The notes under the pieces are model-generated. The model had not been told where the DNA came from, ran no database searches, and was given only the letters and a program-made list of their open reading frames with translations. From contig CM046332.1 in the NCBI GenBank assembly GCA_025403435.1, forward strand, positions 2,963,219 through 3,027,218: DNA of 64,000 bases. The letters are read 5' to 3'. The position numbers and the translations under genes were made by a program. Shown here piece by piece: positions 45,880-57,662 of this stretch. How positions within the stretch are numbered: position 1 is the first letter of the stretch; each line of letters begins with the position of its first letter. The stretch comes from Artocarpus heterophyllus. Taxonomy: Eukaryota > Streptophyta > Magnoliopsida > Rosales > Moraceae.

Positions 45880-46960
45880 GTCCAAGTCACCAACATAGTC
45901 AAAATCAACATATCCAACTGCACAATGATAAAGTAATCATCCCGCTCAAATACCAAACCAAAATCCAAAGTTTTTAGAATATACCTTAAAATTCATTCCA
46001 CCGCTTGCCAATGTCCTTCACTAAGATTATGCATATACTTGCTCAAAACTCCAATAGCATGTGAAATGTCAAGCCTTGTACATACCATTGTATATATCAG
46101 GCTACTAACTGCATTTGCATATGGAACCTTTACCATGTACTCTCATTCCACATCAATACTAGGAGACATCACAAAGCTAAGCCTAAAATGAGGTGCAAGT
46201 GGAGTACTTACAGGCTTTGAATGCTCTTTGAGGCCAAAACATTGAAGTACTTTCTTCAAATACTACTTCTATATTAGAGAAACCTTGCACTTCTGTCTGT
46301 CTCTGATGATCTCCATATCAAGAATCTCCTTAGCTTCTCCTGGATCTTTTATCTCAAATTCTTTACTTAGTTGAGTCTTTAACTTTCTAGTTTCTTTGGG
46401 ATACTTTTATGTAATTGGCATATCATCAACATAAAATAGAAAATAAATGAAAGATCCATCTTGTAGTTTGTGAAAAATACTCACAATGACCAAACTTACT
46501 TCATGTATACCCTTGCATGAGCATAAACTTCGCAATTTGCTTATATCATTATCTTCGAGATTGCTTCAATTTGTACAACGATTTGTTTAGCTTGCAGACC
46601 CAATCTTCTTTACCAGTAATATTGAATCCTTTTGGTTGAGTCATATGGATTTCTTCTACCAAATCACTGTGTAAGAATGCAGTTTTCACATCAATTGAGC
46701 TAACTCTAAATTCAACTGTGCTACCAAGGCTAACAAAATTCTGATGGAGGAAAGTTTAACAACTAGAGAAAATACCTCATTATAGTCAAATCCTTCCTTT
46801 TGAGCATAACCTTTCACCATCAATCTTTGTGGAGTACATCGTTCTTATCTAGAAATCCTTCCATCTTTGTAAATACCCATTTATACCTAATTGCCTTCTT
46901 ACCCTTTGGTAATTGTGCCAACTTTCAAGTCTCGCTCTTCTGAAGAGATTGCATCTTTCC
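45880..46960 (-). pseudogene. Copia5 RT and start of RNase H (broken)
   Basis: Minus-strand fragments: DVKTAFLHSDLVEEIHMTQP and KGFNITGKEDWVCKLNKSLY (near 46600-46710), KVPYANAVSSLIYTMVCTRL and SKYMHNLSEGHWQAVE (46000-46140), then CAVGYVDFDYVGDLDKH (near 45900), the RNase H first aspartate region. The catalytic YVDD region near 46420 is recognisable (FYVDDMP-type) but disrupted. Frames change often. Sequence ends before the second RNase H half. Confidence 0.8.
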
Positions 46961-47790
46961 ATCCATGGCTTTCTTCCACTTTTCACTTTTTAGGCTTCAG
47001 ACTGCATCTCGGTGAGTGAGAGGAATATTATCATCTATGACAGGAAGTGCATAGGCCACTATATTAGCAAATCGAGTAGGTTTCGAATCTCTCATCTTGG
47101 CCTTCTAATTGCAATTGGTTCTGATTGATGTGGAGGCTTTTAGATCTAAACCTCTTTTTCTTCATGGTCTTTGGCGCTCTCCTCTGCCACAGGAGATTCT
47201 TTTGCTTGAACAATCTTAGTTGTATCAAACTTCACCTGTTGTGGAACACATTCCACCTACTATGAAGTACCATCAATCACCTTTCTTAGCATGGTATATT
47301 AGTCAATAGTGACATCCCTGCTAAAGTTATTTTCCTTGTTTCGAGACACCAAAGGTGGTATCCCTTCACACCCGAGGTAATTTCCACCAACAAAGCTTTC
47401 TTAGCTGTTAGATCCAATTTCGATTCCTTTACATGTTAGTGGGCTGTAGCACCAAATACATGTAAAGAATCATAATTATTAGCAAGTTTTCCATACCAGG
47501 CTTCCATGGGTGTCTTGTAACCAATTGCAGTAGATGGCAACTGATTAATGAGATGGCTCACATACATCACAGCTTCAGCCAAAAACACTTTGCCTAATCC
47601 AACATTGGACAACATACCTCGAACCTTCTCTGCAAAAGTTAGATTCACGAGCTCTAACACCTTGCTTTGTTCTGGTATATCTCTGATTGTGAAGTTTTGT
47701 ACAATACCATACTCATTGTAGACATCGAGGAATAGATCACTATACTTTCCACCGTTGCGTGTCTTACCAGGATGTCCTAATCACATATGC
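46961..47790 (-). pseudogene. Copia5 integrase (broken)
   Basis: The frame at 47436-47660 reads TFAEKVRGMLSNVGLGKVFL, then AEAVMYVSHLINQLPSTAIG and TPMEAWYGK..NYDSLHVFG. This is the end of the catalytic core and the start of the C-terminal region. Upstream at 47660-47780 are the YCNEYGIVQNFT-type remnants before the catalytic glutamate. 47100-47430 is the spacer leading to RT, with stops. Confidence 0.78.
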
Positions 47791-48603
47791 ATAAGTCTGG
47801 TAATCTCTGAATTTTTGTGTTACCCAAAAACATTGGCCGTCGTTCCAATAACTATACTACCTAGAAAGTAGTGCAAGTTTTTCTTCCTGATGCCTTTCAT
47901 TAGTAGCAATGCACTAGAGATAACTTTAAAAACTCCATCTCGAATAGTCATAATGGAGCCTTTGGATTCTAAGACTCCTATTGAGATGAGATTCTTCTTA
48001 AGGTTCGTAATACCAAGCATCAGCCAGGATTCTAGTTGATGCATCATGGCACTTCAAGTGGATTGATCCTCTCCTAGTAGTTTGCAAGGTGTTGTTGCTG
48101 CCCATGTAAACAACACTTCCATTTAGCTCTTCAAAATTGATGAACCACTCCTTGTTAGGACACATGATAAATACAACCAGAAACCATAATCCACTCATCA
48201 GAGTGAAATTTGGACAATGTGCCAACCAATACGAATTCTAACTCATCATCCTCACACTTAGCTACGCAAGTATCTGAGGCTGCGTCCGAAGTGGCTTTTC
48301 CCTTGTCTTTCTTCTTCAGCTTTGGAAAATCCTTATTCTAATGACCTTTCTCATGACAAAAGGAACACTCATCTTTAGTAGGTCTACCCTTCAAACAAGA
48401 TCTACTTCTTTTATCGGTTTTTTACTTTGAGCATGAACCACTTATAATATAGGCTTCTCCTGCTGAAGTGCTTCCATGCTTCTTTTGATCCTTCTTTCGG
48501 ATTTTATTGTTGTACAAAGCAGTGCATATTTCATCAAAAGTAATTTCACCCTTTCCATGAATTATCATAGTGACAAGGTGATCATATTCACTTGGAAGGG
48601 AAG
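47791..48603 (-). pseudogene. Copia5 protease, pre-integrase and distal gag
   Basis: From the Gypsy2 boundary the minus strand reads LPSEYDHLVTMIIHGKGEIT, FDEICTALYNNKIRKKDQKK (gag), then KDECSFCHEKGH with the knuckle's second half damaged (NKDFPKLKKK). The protease site is EWIMVSGCIYHV, where the catalytic aspartate is valine. It continues with FEELNGSVVYMGSNN and NLKKNLISIGVLESKGSIM (pre-integrase). Loss of the aspartate alone would abolish protease activity. Confidence 0.83.
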
Positions 48604-49152
48604 TGGTAAGATCAGCAATTCTCAATCACAGGTATTACAGAATTCAAGTAACAAGAAGGAAAAACATAATAGCCGTGATATTTCTCTCTAGTTTCTTTTA
48701 AAAAAAAAACTTAATTACAGATCAGTTCAAAGCATAAGAACTAAAGATAGGAAGGTATTCAAGTGACCTTCTGCACTCCCAGCCTTAGCTTCTCAATCTA
48801 ATTCCTTTGCATACCCCTTCTTTTCTCCACATTTTATTCCTCATTCTCTAACTGACTTTTTCCATTTCCCAAGGATAACGAACTAGTCATTTCCTCTCCA
48901 CATGACCACTCCAAATTCCCACAATCTTTGGAAACCATCTTCTAACATGATCCCTCTATACTTGGCAGCTCCCGATCCAGCTTATTATTTGTTACTTCCA
49001 CCTCAGCATACCTGAGACATTCCACCTCAGCAACAAGCTTATTTCCTACCATTGACGTCCCCTGTGCACTAGCCTCCTCATTTTAATTCTTCCTCTGCCT
49101 CCTTCTCACATAAGTAACCCGAATTGGGGGTCGAGAAGTTCCATTCCCATCA
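48604..49152 (-). repeat. Gypsy2 3' LTR (549 bp)
   Basis: Matches 53677-54219 closely, with small differences such as an 8-bp difference near 48968 (CTTGGCAGCTCCCGATCCAG versus a shorter form). A polypurine tract (minus-strand AGGCGTGGGGTAC) lies at 49153-49165. Confidence 0.92.
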
Positions 49153-49165
49153 GTACCCCACGCCT

Positions 49166-50660
49166 AAAGACGTACCTTGTCCTCAAGGTGGAAATCAAAA
49201 AATTGAGTAGCAATTACATTGGTAGATTTTCCCAATGTATAAGTACCTCCATTTTTTACTTGACCCCTCGAATAGACTGACGCACTCCTCGTATAGCTAC
49301 CGGTTTAGAGAGCATCTCCAAATCAGAGGTGAGCTAAACTGGTATATCCATTCTTGGTTTAGAAGACCCATTGTAGCCCGCAACTGAGAAACATGGAACA
49401 TCGGGTGTATATTGGTAGCAGGTGGCAACTATAAACAATATGCTACAGCTCCAACACGTGCAATTATTTCATAGGGGCCGTAATATCGAGGAGCCAACTT
49501 TTCACTGTGGCATTGCACAAGGGAATGTTGACGATATGGCCGCAATTTAAGATACACCAGATCCCCTACGGAAAACTCCACTTCCAGCCTTTTACTATCA
49601 GCCATTGCTTTCATTTTCTGTTGTGCTCAGAGTAGGTGTTGCTTCAATTTGTCGAGCATTGCATCCCTTTCCATCAGCTCCTAATCTACCGAAGCCATCG
49701 AGAAAGCCCCTACATGACATGGAAAGGACTTATTTGGGCAACCGTATGACAAGAAGTGTTGTATTAGAATTTAGCCTAGGGCAACCATTTCACCCATTTA
49801 CTTGGTGTGTCAGAAGCATAATAGCGCAGATAAGTTTCAAGACACCTGTTTACCACTTCGGTTTGCCCGTCAGTTTGGTGATGGTAAGCTGTGCTACGCG
49901 AGAGGGTAGTACCCATTTTTTAAAAAGCTCCATCCAAAAAGTGCTCAAGAATACCTTATCCTTGTCTGACACTATGGTCTGTGGTATCCCATGCAAACGC
50001 ACAATCTCTTGAATAAAAACTGCAGCCACATTTACAGCAGTGAAAGGATGTCAAAGTGGTATAAATTGCGCATATTTGCTGAGGCAATCCACCACAACCA
50101 AGATGATCGTGAAACCCTCAGACTTAGGCAGTCCCTCTATGAAATCCATTGACAAGTCTTCCCACACTCACTCCCACAGTGGTAAAGGCTACAACAAACC
50201 CCCAGGTGCCAACGCCATATATTTATTTTTCTGACATATCTCACACTCTGCTACATAACTCATTACATCTGATTTAATTCCAAACCAAAACCAGTCTGCT
50301 GCAAGACGTTGATAAGTCTTGAGTACTCCAGAATGTCCCCCCATAGCACTATCATGGTACACTCGAAGTAATTCTTTTACCATAGAAGAACCTTTTGGAA
50401 CAACCAAACGGCCTTCATGCAGCAACCGCCCGTGTTCCAAGGCAAATCCTGGGTGTGCCTGCTGGTTTTGCTATATTTTTGTCTTAATCCGAGTAAGCCT
50501 TTCATCTAATTCAACTTGCTCCATCAATTCCTCAGTTTTAAGAACCATTGGAGCTATCATAACCCCCAATAATGTTGTTGCCGAAAGGCAAGACAAAGCG
50601 TCTACCGGTTTATTCTCCAAACCGGGCTTGTATTGGATTTCAAAATCATATCCAAGGAGC
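49166..50660 (-). pseudogene. Gypsy2 integrase (broken)
   Basis: Minus-strand parts: a zinc-binding segment with YHDSAMGGHSGVLKTYQRLA and CEICQKNKY (50189-50440), a core with [20 protein letters not shown] (near 50130) and [23 protein letters not shown] sequence (near 49850), and a C-terminal domain SVGDLVYLKLRPYRQHS, KLAPRYYGPYEIIARVGAVA (49429-49614). It ends FHVSQLRATMG with a short tail. The core is in several frames. Confidence 0.85.
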
Positions 50661-52060
50661 TTGGATAACCATTTCTGATGATCCTCACTGACTACTCATT
50701 GCTCAAGAAGGTACTTAAGACTTTTTTTATCAGTGCGAATTAGAAATCGCTGACCCAAAAGATAAGGCTGCCACTTTTGCACAACTAAAGCAATCGCCAT
50801 CAATTCCCTCTCATAAACAGATTTGACACAATTACGTTAGGAAAGAGCTTGGCTGAAATAAGCAATGGGTCGCTGCTGCTGCATCAATACAGCTCCAATT
50901 CCTACTCTTGATGCATCAGTCTCCACTACAAACTGCTTATCAAAATCCGGTAGTGCTAGCACTGGTACTTGTACCCTTTTCTGTTTAAGACTTTGAAATG
51001 CTTGCTCAGCCTCTTTTCTCCAATTGAAATTGTCCTTCTTAAGCAAGGTAGTTAATGGCATAGCAACCGCCCCATAGTTGGCTACGAACTTGCAGTAGTA
51101 TTCTGTAAGGCCGAGAAATCCCCGTAACTCCTTCAGATTAGTGGGAACCGGCCATTTTAGCATGGCTTCAATCTACGAGTTATCCACCGCCATCCCCTGG
51201 CTAGATATGACATGCCCACAGTATTCAATACTTGTCTGACCAAAACTGCATTTTTTTGCATTGGCATATAATTCATTCTTCTGCAATTCCTTTAGAACTA
51301 TGTCTAAGTGCTCAAGGTGCACCTCCCGAGTCTGACTATATACAACAATATCATCGAAGAAAACTAACACAAATTTACAAAGATATGGACAAAAGATGTC
51401 ATTCATCAGTGATTGGAAGGTCACCGGCATGTTGGTGAGGCCAAATGGCATCACCAAGAATTTAAAGTGTCCATCATAGGTACAAAACGCAGTCTTGGGA
51501 ACATCTTTGGGACAAACTCGGATTTGATGATAATCGATTTAAGGTTTATCTTGGAAAAGACAACTACCCCATGTAACTCGTCCAATAGCTCATCAATAAC
51601 TGGAATGGGAAATCGATCTGGAACCGTCTCTCTGTTGAGAGCACGGTAATCCACACAGAATCTCCAACTGCCATCCTTTTTCTTGACCAAGAGAACTGGA
51701 CTTGAAAAAGGGCTCACACTCAATTGAATGATTCCCGCTGCTAACATCTCCCCCACCAACCTCTCGATCTTTACCTTTTGAACTTGCAGATACCGATATG
51801 GCCAAACATTGACTGGTGAAGCCCCCTCTTTGAGCACAATACATGCTCCTTTCCCCGAGATGGCGGTAATCCCACTGGTGTTTGGAACACTCTTGTCCAC
51901 TTCTTCAACACCCCTTGGAGGTAATCGAGAACTTCCTTGTTTGTTCCTTCCTCTATCTCTAAAACCACCGAGAGACGCCCAAACTCCAAGAACATCCCCT
52001 GTCCCTCGTGATGAATTGCCCTCATTATAGATTTTAACGAAACCAAGGTTCGACATAAAC
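50661..52060 (-). pseudogene. Gypsy2 RT and RNase H (broken)
   Basis: [62 protein letters not shown], and catalytic FFDDIVVYSQ near 51350. RNase [21 protein letters not shown] with catalytic aspartate near 50930, and later QRFLIRTDKKSLKYLLEQ-like sequence near 50720. One frameshift near 51455 and a TAG near 51170 separate the pieces. Order RT then integrase defines gypsy. Confidence 0.88.
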
Positions 52061-53647
52061 TAGGGTCCCCCTGCAGGCACACTTGAGACTCCCTTATCTT
52101 AAACTTCATAGTCAACGTCCCCCAATTGACCTACATCGAACCCAGAGTTTCTAACCATTGCATCCCCAAAATGACATCCGAACTGCCCAATTCCAATGGC
52201 AAAAAATCCTTGATCACTTCTAAGCTCTAGAGTGAAAGTCCCACTACACAGCAAACACCCTCTCCCTTGACTGAAATTCCAGTCCCCATGACAACCCCAT
52301 AACCTCCCATCTTATCCATTGGCAGTTCATTTTTTTAACTAATTCAGCAGAAATAAAATTGTGCATAGCACCACTGTCTATGAGTACAATTACCTTTTGC
52401 TGCCCGATCATCCCCTTGAGCTTCATCGTTCGAGGAGTTGTTAACCCTACCACTGAGTTCAAGAGACCTCTGCTACTTCTTCAACAGGTTTCTCTGCCAA
52501 TTCTTTTTTAGCCACTTCCTCCACAACTTCTTCTTCCTTAATCACGAGCACTTGCAATTCCTTGTTTGGGTAGCGATGCCCATAAGTATACTTCCCATCA
52601 TAGTGTTAGCACAGCCCCTTCTCACGCTTCTGTTGGATTTCTGCATCTGTTAGACACGAAATGGTGCTAGTGCGGAATTCTTCGATTTCTCAAAAATGGA
52701 TGATGGTCAATTCTGTCCTATAACCAATGCCTTTTGGGTTATAACAGGAAGAGTATAGTTGGGCCTAGCCACCTAGTTGGAGAATTGGTGTAACCTATTG
52801 GGCTTGAGCTAAAGATTTTTATCTTAAATTTGTTAGGCCAACTCCATAATACGGCCAAGACGTAAAGGCTTCATCATTCATAATTCAGCTCGTACTTCTG
52901 TTCGCAATCCATTGATGAACATGCTCTACAAAACTTGCTCTGACACCTCCCACAGTGGCACAGCTAGAAGCTCGAATTGGTGTCAAAAATCTCGCACAGT
53001 GGTCTCCTGCCGGAGCACCAAGAATTGCTCGTACTGATTCCCCTCCTGTGTTAGCTTGAATAGATCTAACACTAAGGTTTTGAGCTCTGACCAACTATGA
53101 ATCGCCCGCCGACTGTCCTCCCACTGGAACCAAGCTAAGGCCTCTCCATCCAAGCTCACAACAGTCACTTCCAGTTTCTCCTGTTCACTTAAATGATTCA
53201 ACAAGAAATACTACTCCACACGAAAGACCGAGTCGTCTGGGTTTTGGCCGTCGAAGACCAGTATCTCAATGCGTCGGGTCCGACACTCCAATCGAACTTT
53301 AGTTTCGCGACCGTACTCGCGACCATCCCCTTGCGGTTCGACCCCCTTGGTTGCCCCTACCTCTCGTCATCGCCTTTAGACAAGGAAGATTGTGTAGTAG
53401 TTGCGTATATCTTCTCTGGCGTCATTCTGCGACTGGAAGCACCCCTCTGCAACTGTTTCATCTCCTCTAAGTCGGTAAGTACACTATCAAAGCCAGTCTG
53501 TAAGCATGATAACTTCTTCATTTCCTCCTTCATGGCCTCTAGCTCAAGACTCATAGTACTCAACTCTCGCTGCAATTCCCCTTTCGCCACCTCCATGCGT
53601 TCCATACGTTCTTCCATCCTTCTCTCCTCTGTCTTTCTGGTCGCCAT
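52061..53647 (-). pseudogene. gag: Gypsy2 gag and protease (broken)
   Basis: Start at ATG 53647 (MATRKTEERRMEERMERMEV), five-heptad-like coiled coil in the first 80 residues. The Retrotrans_gag core (SEQEKLEVTVVSLDGEALAW, FQWEDSRRAIHSWSELKTL) lies at 52983-53204. A cysteine-rich knuckle region near 52600 is poorly kept. The protease site is VIVLIDSGAMHNFIS near 52370, with DSGA intact. Confidence 0.83.
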
Positions 53648-53662
53648 TGAGGATCGCATCTG

Positions 53663-53675
53663 CTCTGATACCAAA
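53663..53675 (-). other. Gypsy2 primer-binding site
   Basis: Minus-strand TGGTATCAGAGCA, two bases after the 5' LTR; an exact match to the usual initiator tRNA site. Confidence 0.88.
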
Positions 53676-53676
53676 A

Positions 53677-54219
53677 TGGTAAGATCAGCAACTCTCAATC
53701 ACAGGTATTACGGAATTCAGGTAACAAGAAGGAAAAATATAGTAGCGGTGATATTTCTCTCTAGTATCTTTTTTAAACAAAAAAACTTAATTACAAATCA
53801 GTTCAAAGCTTAAGAACTAAGGATAGGAAGGTATTCGAGTGACCTTGTGCACTCCCAACCCTAGCTTCTCAATTCTAATTCCTCTGCATACACCTTCTCT
53901 TCTCCACATTTATTCGTCATTCTCTAACTGATTTTTTCCATTTCCCAAGGCTAACGAACTAGTCATTTCCTCTCCACATGACCACCCCAAATTCCCACAA
54001 TCTTCGGAGACCATCTTTCTAGCGTGATCCCTCTATACCCGATGCAGCTTATTATTTCTTACTTCCACCTCAACGTACCTGAGACATTCCACCTCAGCAA
54101 TAAGCTTGTTTCCTACCATTGATGTCCCCTGCGCACTAGCCTCCTCATTTGAATTCTTCCTCTGCCTCCTTCTGACATAAGTAACCTGAGTTGGGGGTCG
54201 AGAAGTTCCATTCCCATCA
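53677..54219 (-). repeat. Gypsy2 5' LTR (543 bp)
   Basis: On the minus strand starts TGATGGGAATGG and ends GATCTTACCA. Partner of 48604-49152. Confidence 0.92.
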
Positions 54220-54771
54220 GGAAGTCACAAGAAAAATAGCCTTATCTTCATCCTTAACAGATTCTTCAAGGTTCAACAATTCAGCTACTAACTCGTTGAA
54301 ATTTGTAAAGTGATTGTACATAGTTGCACCTGGCTGGTACTGCAAGCGGAGCAACTTCTTCTTCAGGTGCAGCCAATTCTGGCAGCTTTTTGCCAGGAAC
54401 TGCTTCTTCAGTTCCTTCCAAAGTTTACTTGCTAACTTCTCCTTCATATATGGGAACTTCTGCTCCTTCGTGAGACATGAATGGATTGCAGCAAAAGCAT
54501 TGCGATGGATCCGATCACATTCTGTATCATTCAAAGATAATAGTTTGTTTTCTTCAAGAGCAATATTAGGCTCTTGCTAAAAAAGGGCGTCTAACATCAC
54601 GCATTGCCACATACTAAAGTTGTTGGTTCCGTCAAATTTCTCCACTTCAATTTTTGCATTTGTCAACACCATTCGTGCCGACGGAATTATTGACCTCGAA
54701 CCTGACGAGGTAGATGAGGCTACCGTTGGCACTGCAGTTGCTGTTGGCGTTGTCGAAGACTGCTGAGCCAT
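54220..54771 (-). pseudogene. gag: Copia5 gag, N-terminal half
   Basis: Start at ATG 54771 (MAQQSSTTPTATAVPTVASS). Conserved UBN2-type parts are KIEVEKFDGTNNFSMWQCVM near 54610, RIHRNAFAAIHSCLTKEQ, ASKLWKELKKQFLAKSCQNW, LHLKKKLLRLQYQPGATMYN and FNELVAELLNLEESVKDEDK. A stop near 54578 interrupts. The frame runs directly to the Gypsy2 duplication and continues beyond it. Confidence 0.87.
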
Positions 54772-54800
54772 AACTCCAACTATTTATAATTACAAAACAG

Positions 54801-55188
54801 TGACTCTCAAATGAATTCAAGCAGCTTCCCAAAACAAAACTTAAATACTACAAATGCTCACAAGAGCTTACAAAGGAAGCTTATTGCTTTGATTGGAGCT
54901 TATTGCTTCTTGTTTTTCTCCGATGCTTGAAGCCATACAAATACATGGCTAATTATAGCCAAAGTCCCTTAGTACATATAGATGTAGAGAAGACCACGTG
55001 TGTGGCCTAAAACAAAATGCTCCATTAATCACTTAAATATCCACAGGGTGTGGTTAATAATAACTCACACCAAACAACTCCACCAAGACTATGTACATGT
55101 GTGGCTAAGGCTAAATTGCTTCGCTCACCTACAGGGCAAGCACTAAATAATGCACTTAGTAGATAATTGCAGCCACATGTCTCCAACA
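54801..55188 (-). repeat. Copia5 5' LTR (about 388 bp, inner border tentative)
   Basis: On the minus strand it begins TGTTGGAGACATGTGGCTGC at 55188 and probably ends GAGAGTCA at 54801. The 30 bp to the gag ATG contain no good primer-binding site, so the inner border is uncertain. No partner LTR remains. Confidence 0.55.
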
Positions 55189-55556
55189 AAAAGTTAGTTA
55201 AAAAAAGTTTGAAAAAAGAAAGGAAAAAAAGAAACAAAATAAATAAATATATACATATATATATCATATATGTAGTTAGATAACTGTTACAGTACGCCCG
55301 GGCGTGTCTTTCCCCCTCATGTGGCACTTTATTAAGTTGGATAAGCCCCTTTTGTTTGTCCCAAAGTGGTACACGTTGGACCATCATTGCACTATTAATT
55401 AACTATAATTTTTGCGTCCGGCTATAAGACTTGAATGCGAGGATTTGGCTAGGCACAGTCGTAAATATGTGACAATTATGAGGACTGATTGGTTCAAGTT
55501 AACATACGGACTAATATGCTCGAACGACCTCATAACAATATATTTTCAAAAGCAAC
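55189..55556. other. Unassigned sequence with no gene seen
   Basis: No conserved protein. AT-rich, with a short GC-rich CGCCCGGGCG palindrome at about 55296. The plus frame 55412-55918 crosses into the LTR that follows and is therefore not a gene. Confidence 0.5.
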
Positions 55557-56161
55557 TGTTGAGGAATCAGGCACCTCTTAATTCTAAAAACCACCAAGAA
55601 CGAATTATTTTAGAAAAGAAGAAAAGAGAGACATCAAATTTTTATATAGGTTCGTCCAAATTTAAAACTACGTCCTATTTCTGCCGATGCAGATTCCACT
55701 ATGATGAAGGAGATAAATACAAATTGCAAGTGAAATTTATCACACACTCTCAATTTGTGTTTCTCAAATCTCTCTTCTACTTAGCACCCTCTGTGGGAAT
55801 TTTCTTTTCTCTCAACAATAGAGCTCTCTCACAAATATGCCTAACACAAAATAATGCCACTCTAACAACTCTAACCATCTTATGTCCATTTATACCCTCA
55901 AAGAAGAATGAAATATAATAACTAAGGAGAAACCCTAGCAGTTTTCATTTTTGGGTGTCAAAACTTGACTTTTACACTGAAAAAGGTCGTAAACCACAGT
56001 CTTTGGGCGCCACAGTGCTCTAAACCAGCACCGCAGCGTTGGTTTGAACCTCAGACGGGTGCCGCGGCGCTCATTTTGGGCGCTACGGTGCCCAGCCACT
56101 GCCCCTTTTTTTTTTTTTCTTCTTTGCAAGGTTATTGATTGATAGGCTCCATCCTCCAACA
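55557..56161 (+). mobile_element. Probable solo LTR (605 bp)
   Basis: Starts TGTTGAGGA and ends TCCTCCAACA, a short terminal inverted repeat with TG...CA. Flanks are GCAAC (55552-55556) and GTAAC (56162-56166), a 4 of 5 match to a duplication. A TATA-like TTTTTATATAGG near 55636 suggests plus orientation. A GC-rich part at 56010-56100 carries related units (GGGCGCCACAGTGCTC, GCCGCGGCGCTC, GGGCGCTACGGTGCCC). No primer-binding site or coding sequence follows. Confidence 0.7.
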
Positions 56162-56166
56162 GTAAC

Positions 56167-56847
56167 ATATGTGTATTAGCAAAGAACTGTCATGCATATT
56201 GGATTTTTTGAAGTGATATTTAAGGAACCTCCATTTTTAAGCATTAAAGAAGCAGCTCCAGAGTAAGATAGGGTAGATAATTCGTGAAATGAAATAACAT
56301 AATTTCAAGATTACATGATCAACACTATGCTCCATCTATACAAAATCGCTTCCCTTAGGATTGTGACCCTTTTTTTTCTATGGAAAGTAATTAGTCCTTT
56401 TTTTTTTTTTTTTGAAAAATGAATTTGGTGTGAGAAAATACTAATTCGATGGTTGATAAGCTTGTTCTTGATTATCTTCGAGGAGTTAAAAATCGGAGGA
56501 GTAGTCAAATTGATGATAATTTTTTTATCAATTGCTGCTCGGGTGTGTGTGAAAGGTTTGTAGATGCCATCATCGTCATTGGACGTGTTGTTGCACTATG
56601 TTGTTTGTGGGGTCTCTTACTGGCTTGCAGAAGGTGTGTTTTGTGATGACCAAATTGTTTTGGTGACTCAATGTCAATACTCTTACCCTTCCAACTTTTC
56701 TGAGGGCAGGTTTTGCTTGTTGTACCCAAATCCACAGCAATGACTACATCTTCTTCTTACAGGTAGTTGGTCAAAATTCTTGTTCGTTTGCTCTCTGCTT
56801 GTCGGAGATGGCGGTGGATGGGAGCACCTATTAGTTCGCGCATCAAA
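56167..56847. other. Unassigned sequence
   Basis: Contains a plus frame at 56449-56646 (65 codons, hydrophobic cysteine-rich end) and overlapping minus frames. None matches a family I know, and no promoter or splice context supports a gene. Left without function. Confidence 0.4.
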
Positions 56848-57347
56848 TGTTGTACAGTATTGCATTAGATATCGGACCTATTAGAAATTTTTCATGTACA
56901 TAATTATGATTTTCATATATGCATGAATCCAAATTACATAAAATCATCTAAATGCAGAAACATAAAGGAAAGAAAATTTAACCTCCAGTCATTGATAAAC
57001 ACAGAAAGCATGGAGAATATCTTTATAAGAATTCTTGAAGAAAATTTTGTGAAAGAAAGAGAATCTTCTAAGCATTTTACAATTTAAAAAGATGGTGTAT
57101 TTTTGAATAACTACAAAGCTTAATGACCCTTTGGATTTTTACATGATATTTAAAAACACCTACCATCAGGGTGTATGTTGTCATATCTGAAAAGAGGTCT
57201 TTTTTCAGAAATGTTATAATAGTTTTGAATACCCTTTGGTTGATACCCCTAAGAAAATACTTCTGCATTGGACTACTTAAATTTATTTTATTTATTTATT
57301 ATCATTTAAAAACTAAATAAATAATAATAAATAAAATTAAAATAACA
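56848..57347 (-). repeat. Copia4 3' LTR (about 470-500 bp, outer border tentative)
   Basis: On the minus strand it begins TGTTATTTTAATTTT at 57347, directly after the polypurine tract CCAAGTGGGAGAA (57348-57362). The outer end is either TGTTGTACAG at 56848 or TATTAGAAATTT at 56879 on the plus strand. The partner LTR is outside the window, so this cannot be settled here. Confidence 0.6.
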
Positions 57348-57662
57348 TTCTCCCACTTGGTCTACATTTATTTTTCTAGATTACCAGAATCAACCAATCT
57401 CAAACTTAAGGAATAAACACATGAATCATGATTATAGGTCCTCTTAGAGTGAGTATTAGCTTTCATGTATTACTATGCATTATATCCCTTAATACTAACT
57501 CATAAATGGTAATGTAACTTAATGAATAAACCCTGTGTTTATTCTAGGTCTAACTTAATTGATCTTTCTTAAAATAACTGAATTTGTACACAATCAAATA
57601 TGAGAAAACATCACAACTGAATAAGAGTTTCATTAAAATAACAAGTGTATGTACAATGAAAT

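Larger units (their letters stand above)
48604..54219 (-). mobile_element. Gypsy2: Ty3/gypsy retrotransposon nested in Copia5 gag
   Basis: 5616 bp on the minus strand with LTRs 48604-49152 (3') and 53677-54219 (5'), both TGGTAAGATC...TTCCCATCA on the plus strand. Target duplication GGAAG is perfect (48599-48603, 54220-54224). Domains run gag, protease, RT, RNase H, integrase. Frames are broken at several points. Shorter LTRs and a different Gag distinguish it from Gypsy1. Confidence 0.94.
45880..55188 (-). mobile_element. Copia5: truncated Ty1/copia element, split by Gypsy2
   Basis: On the minus strand: LTR (about 54801-55188), gag N-terminal half (54220-54771), Gypsy2, rest of gag, protease, integrase, RT, and the first part of RNase H, which ends at about 45880 against the SINE-like copy. 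The 3' LTR is lost. Gag joins in frame across Gypsy2 (LVTS on one side, LPSEYDHLVT on the other). Confidence 0.88.

Noticed and set aside
55412..55918. 168-codon plus frame
   Set aside because: It crosses the left border and target duplication of the probable solo LTR and resembles no protein.
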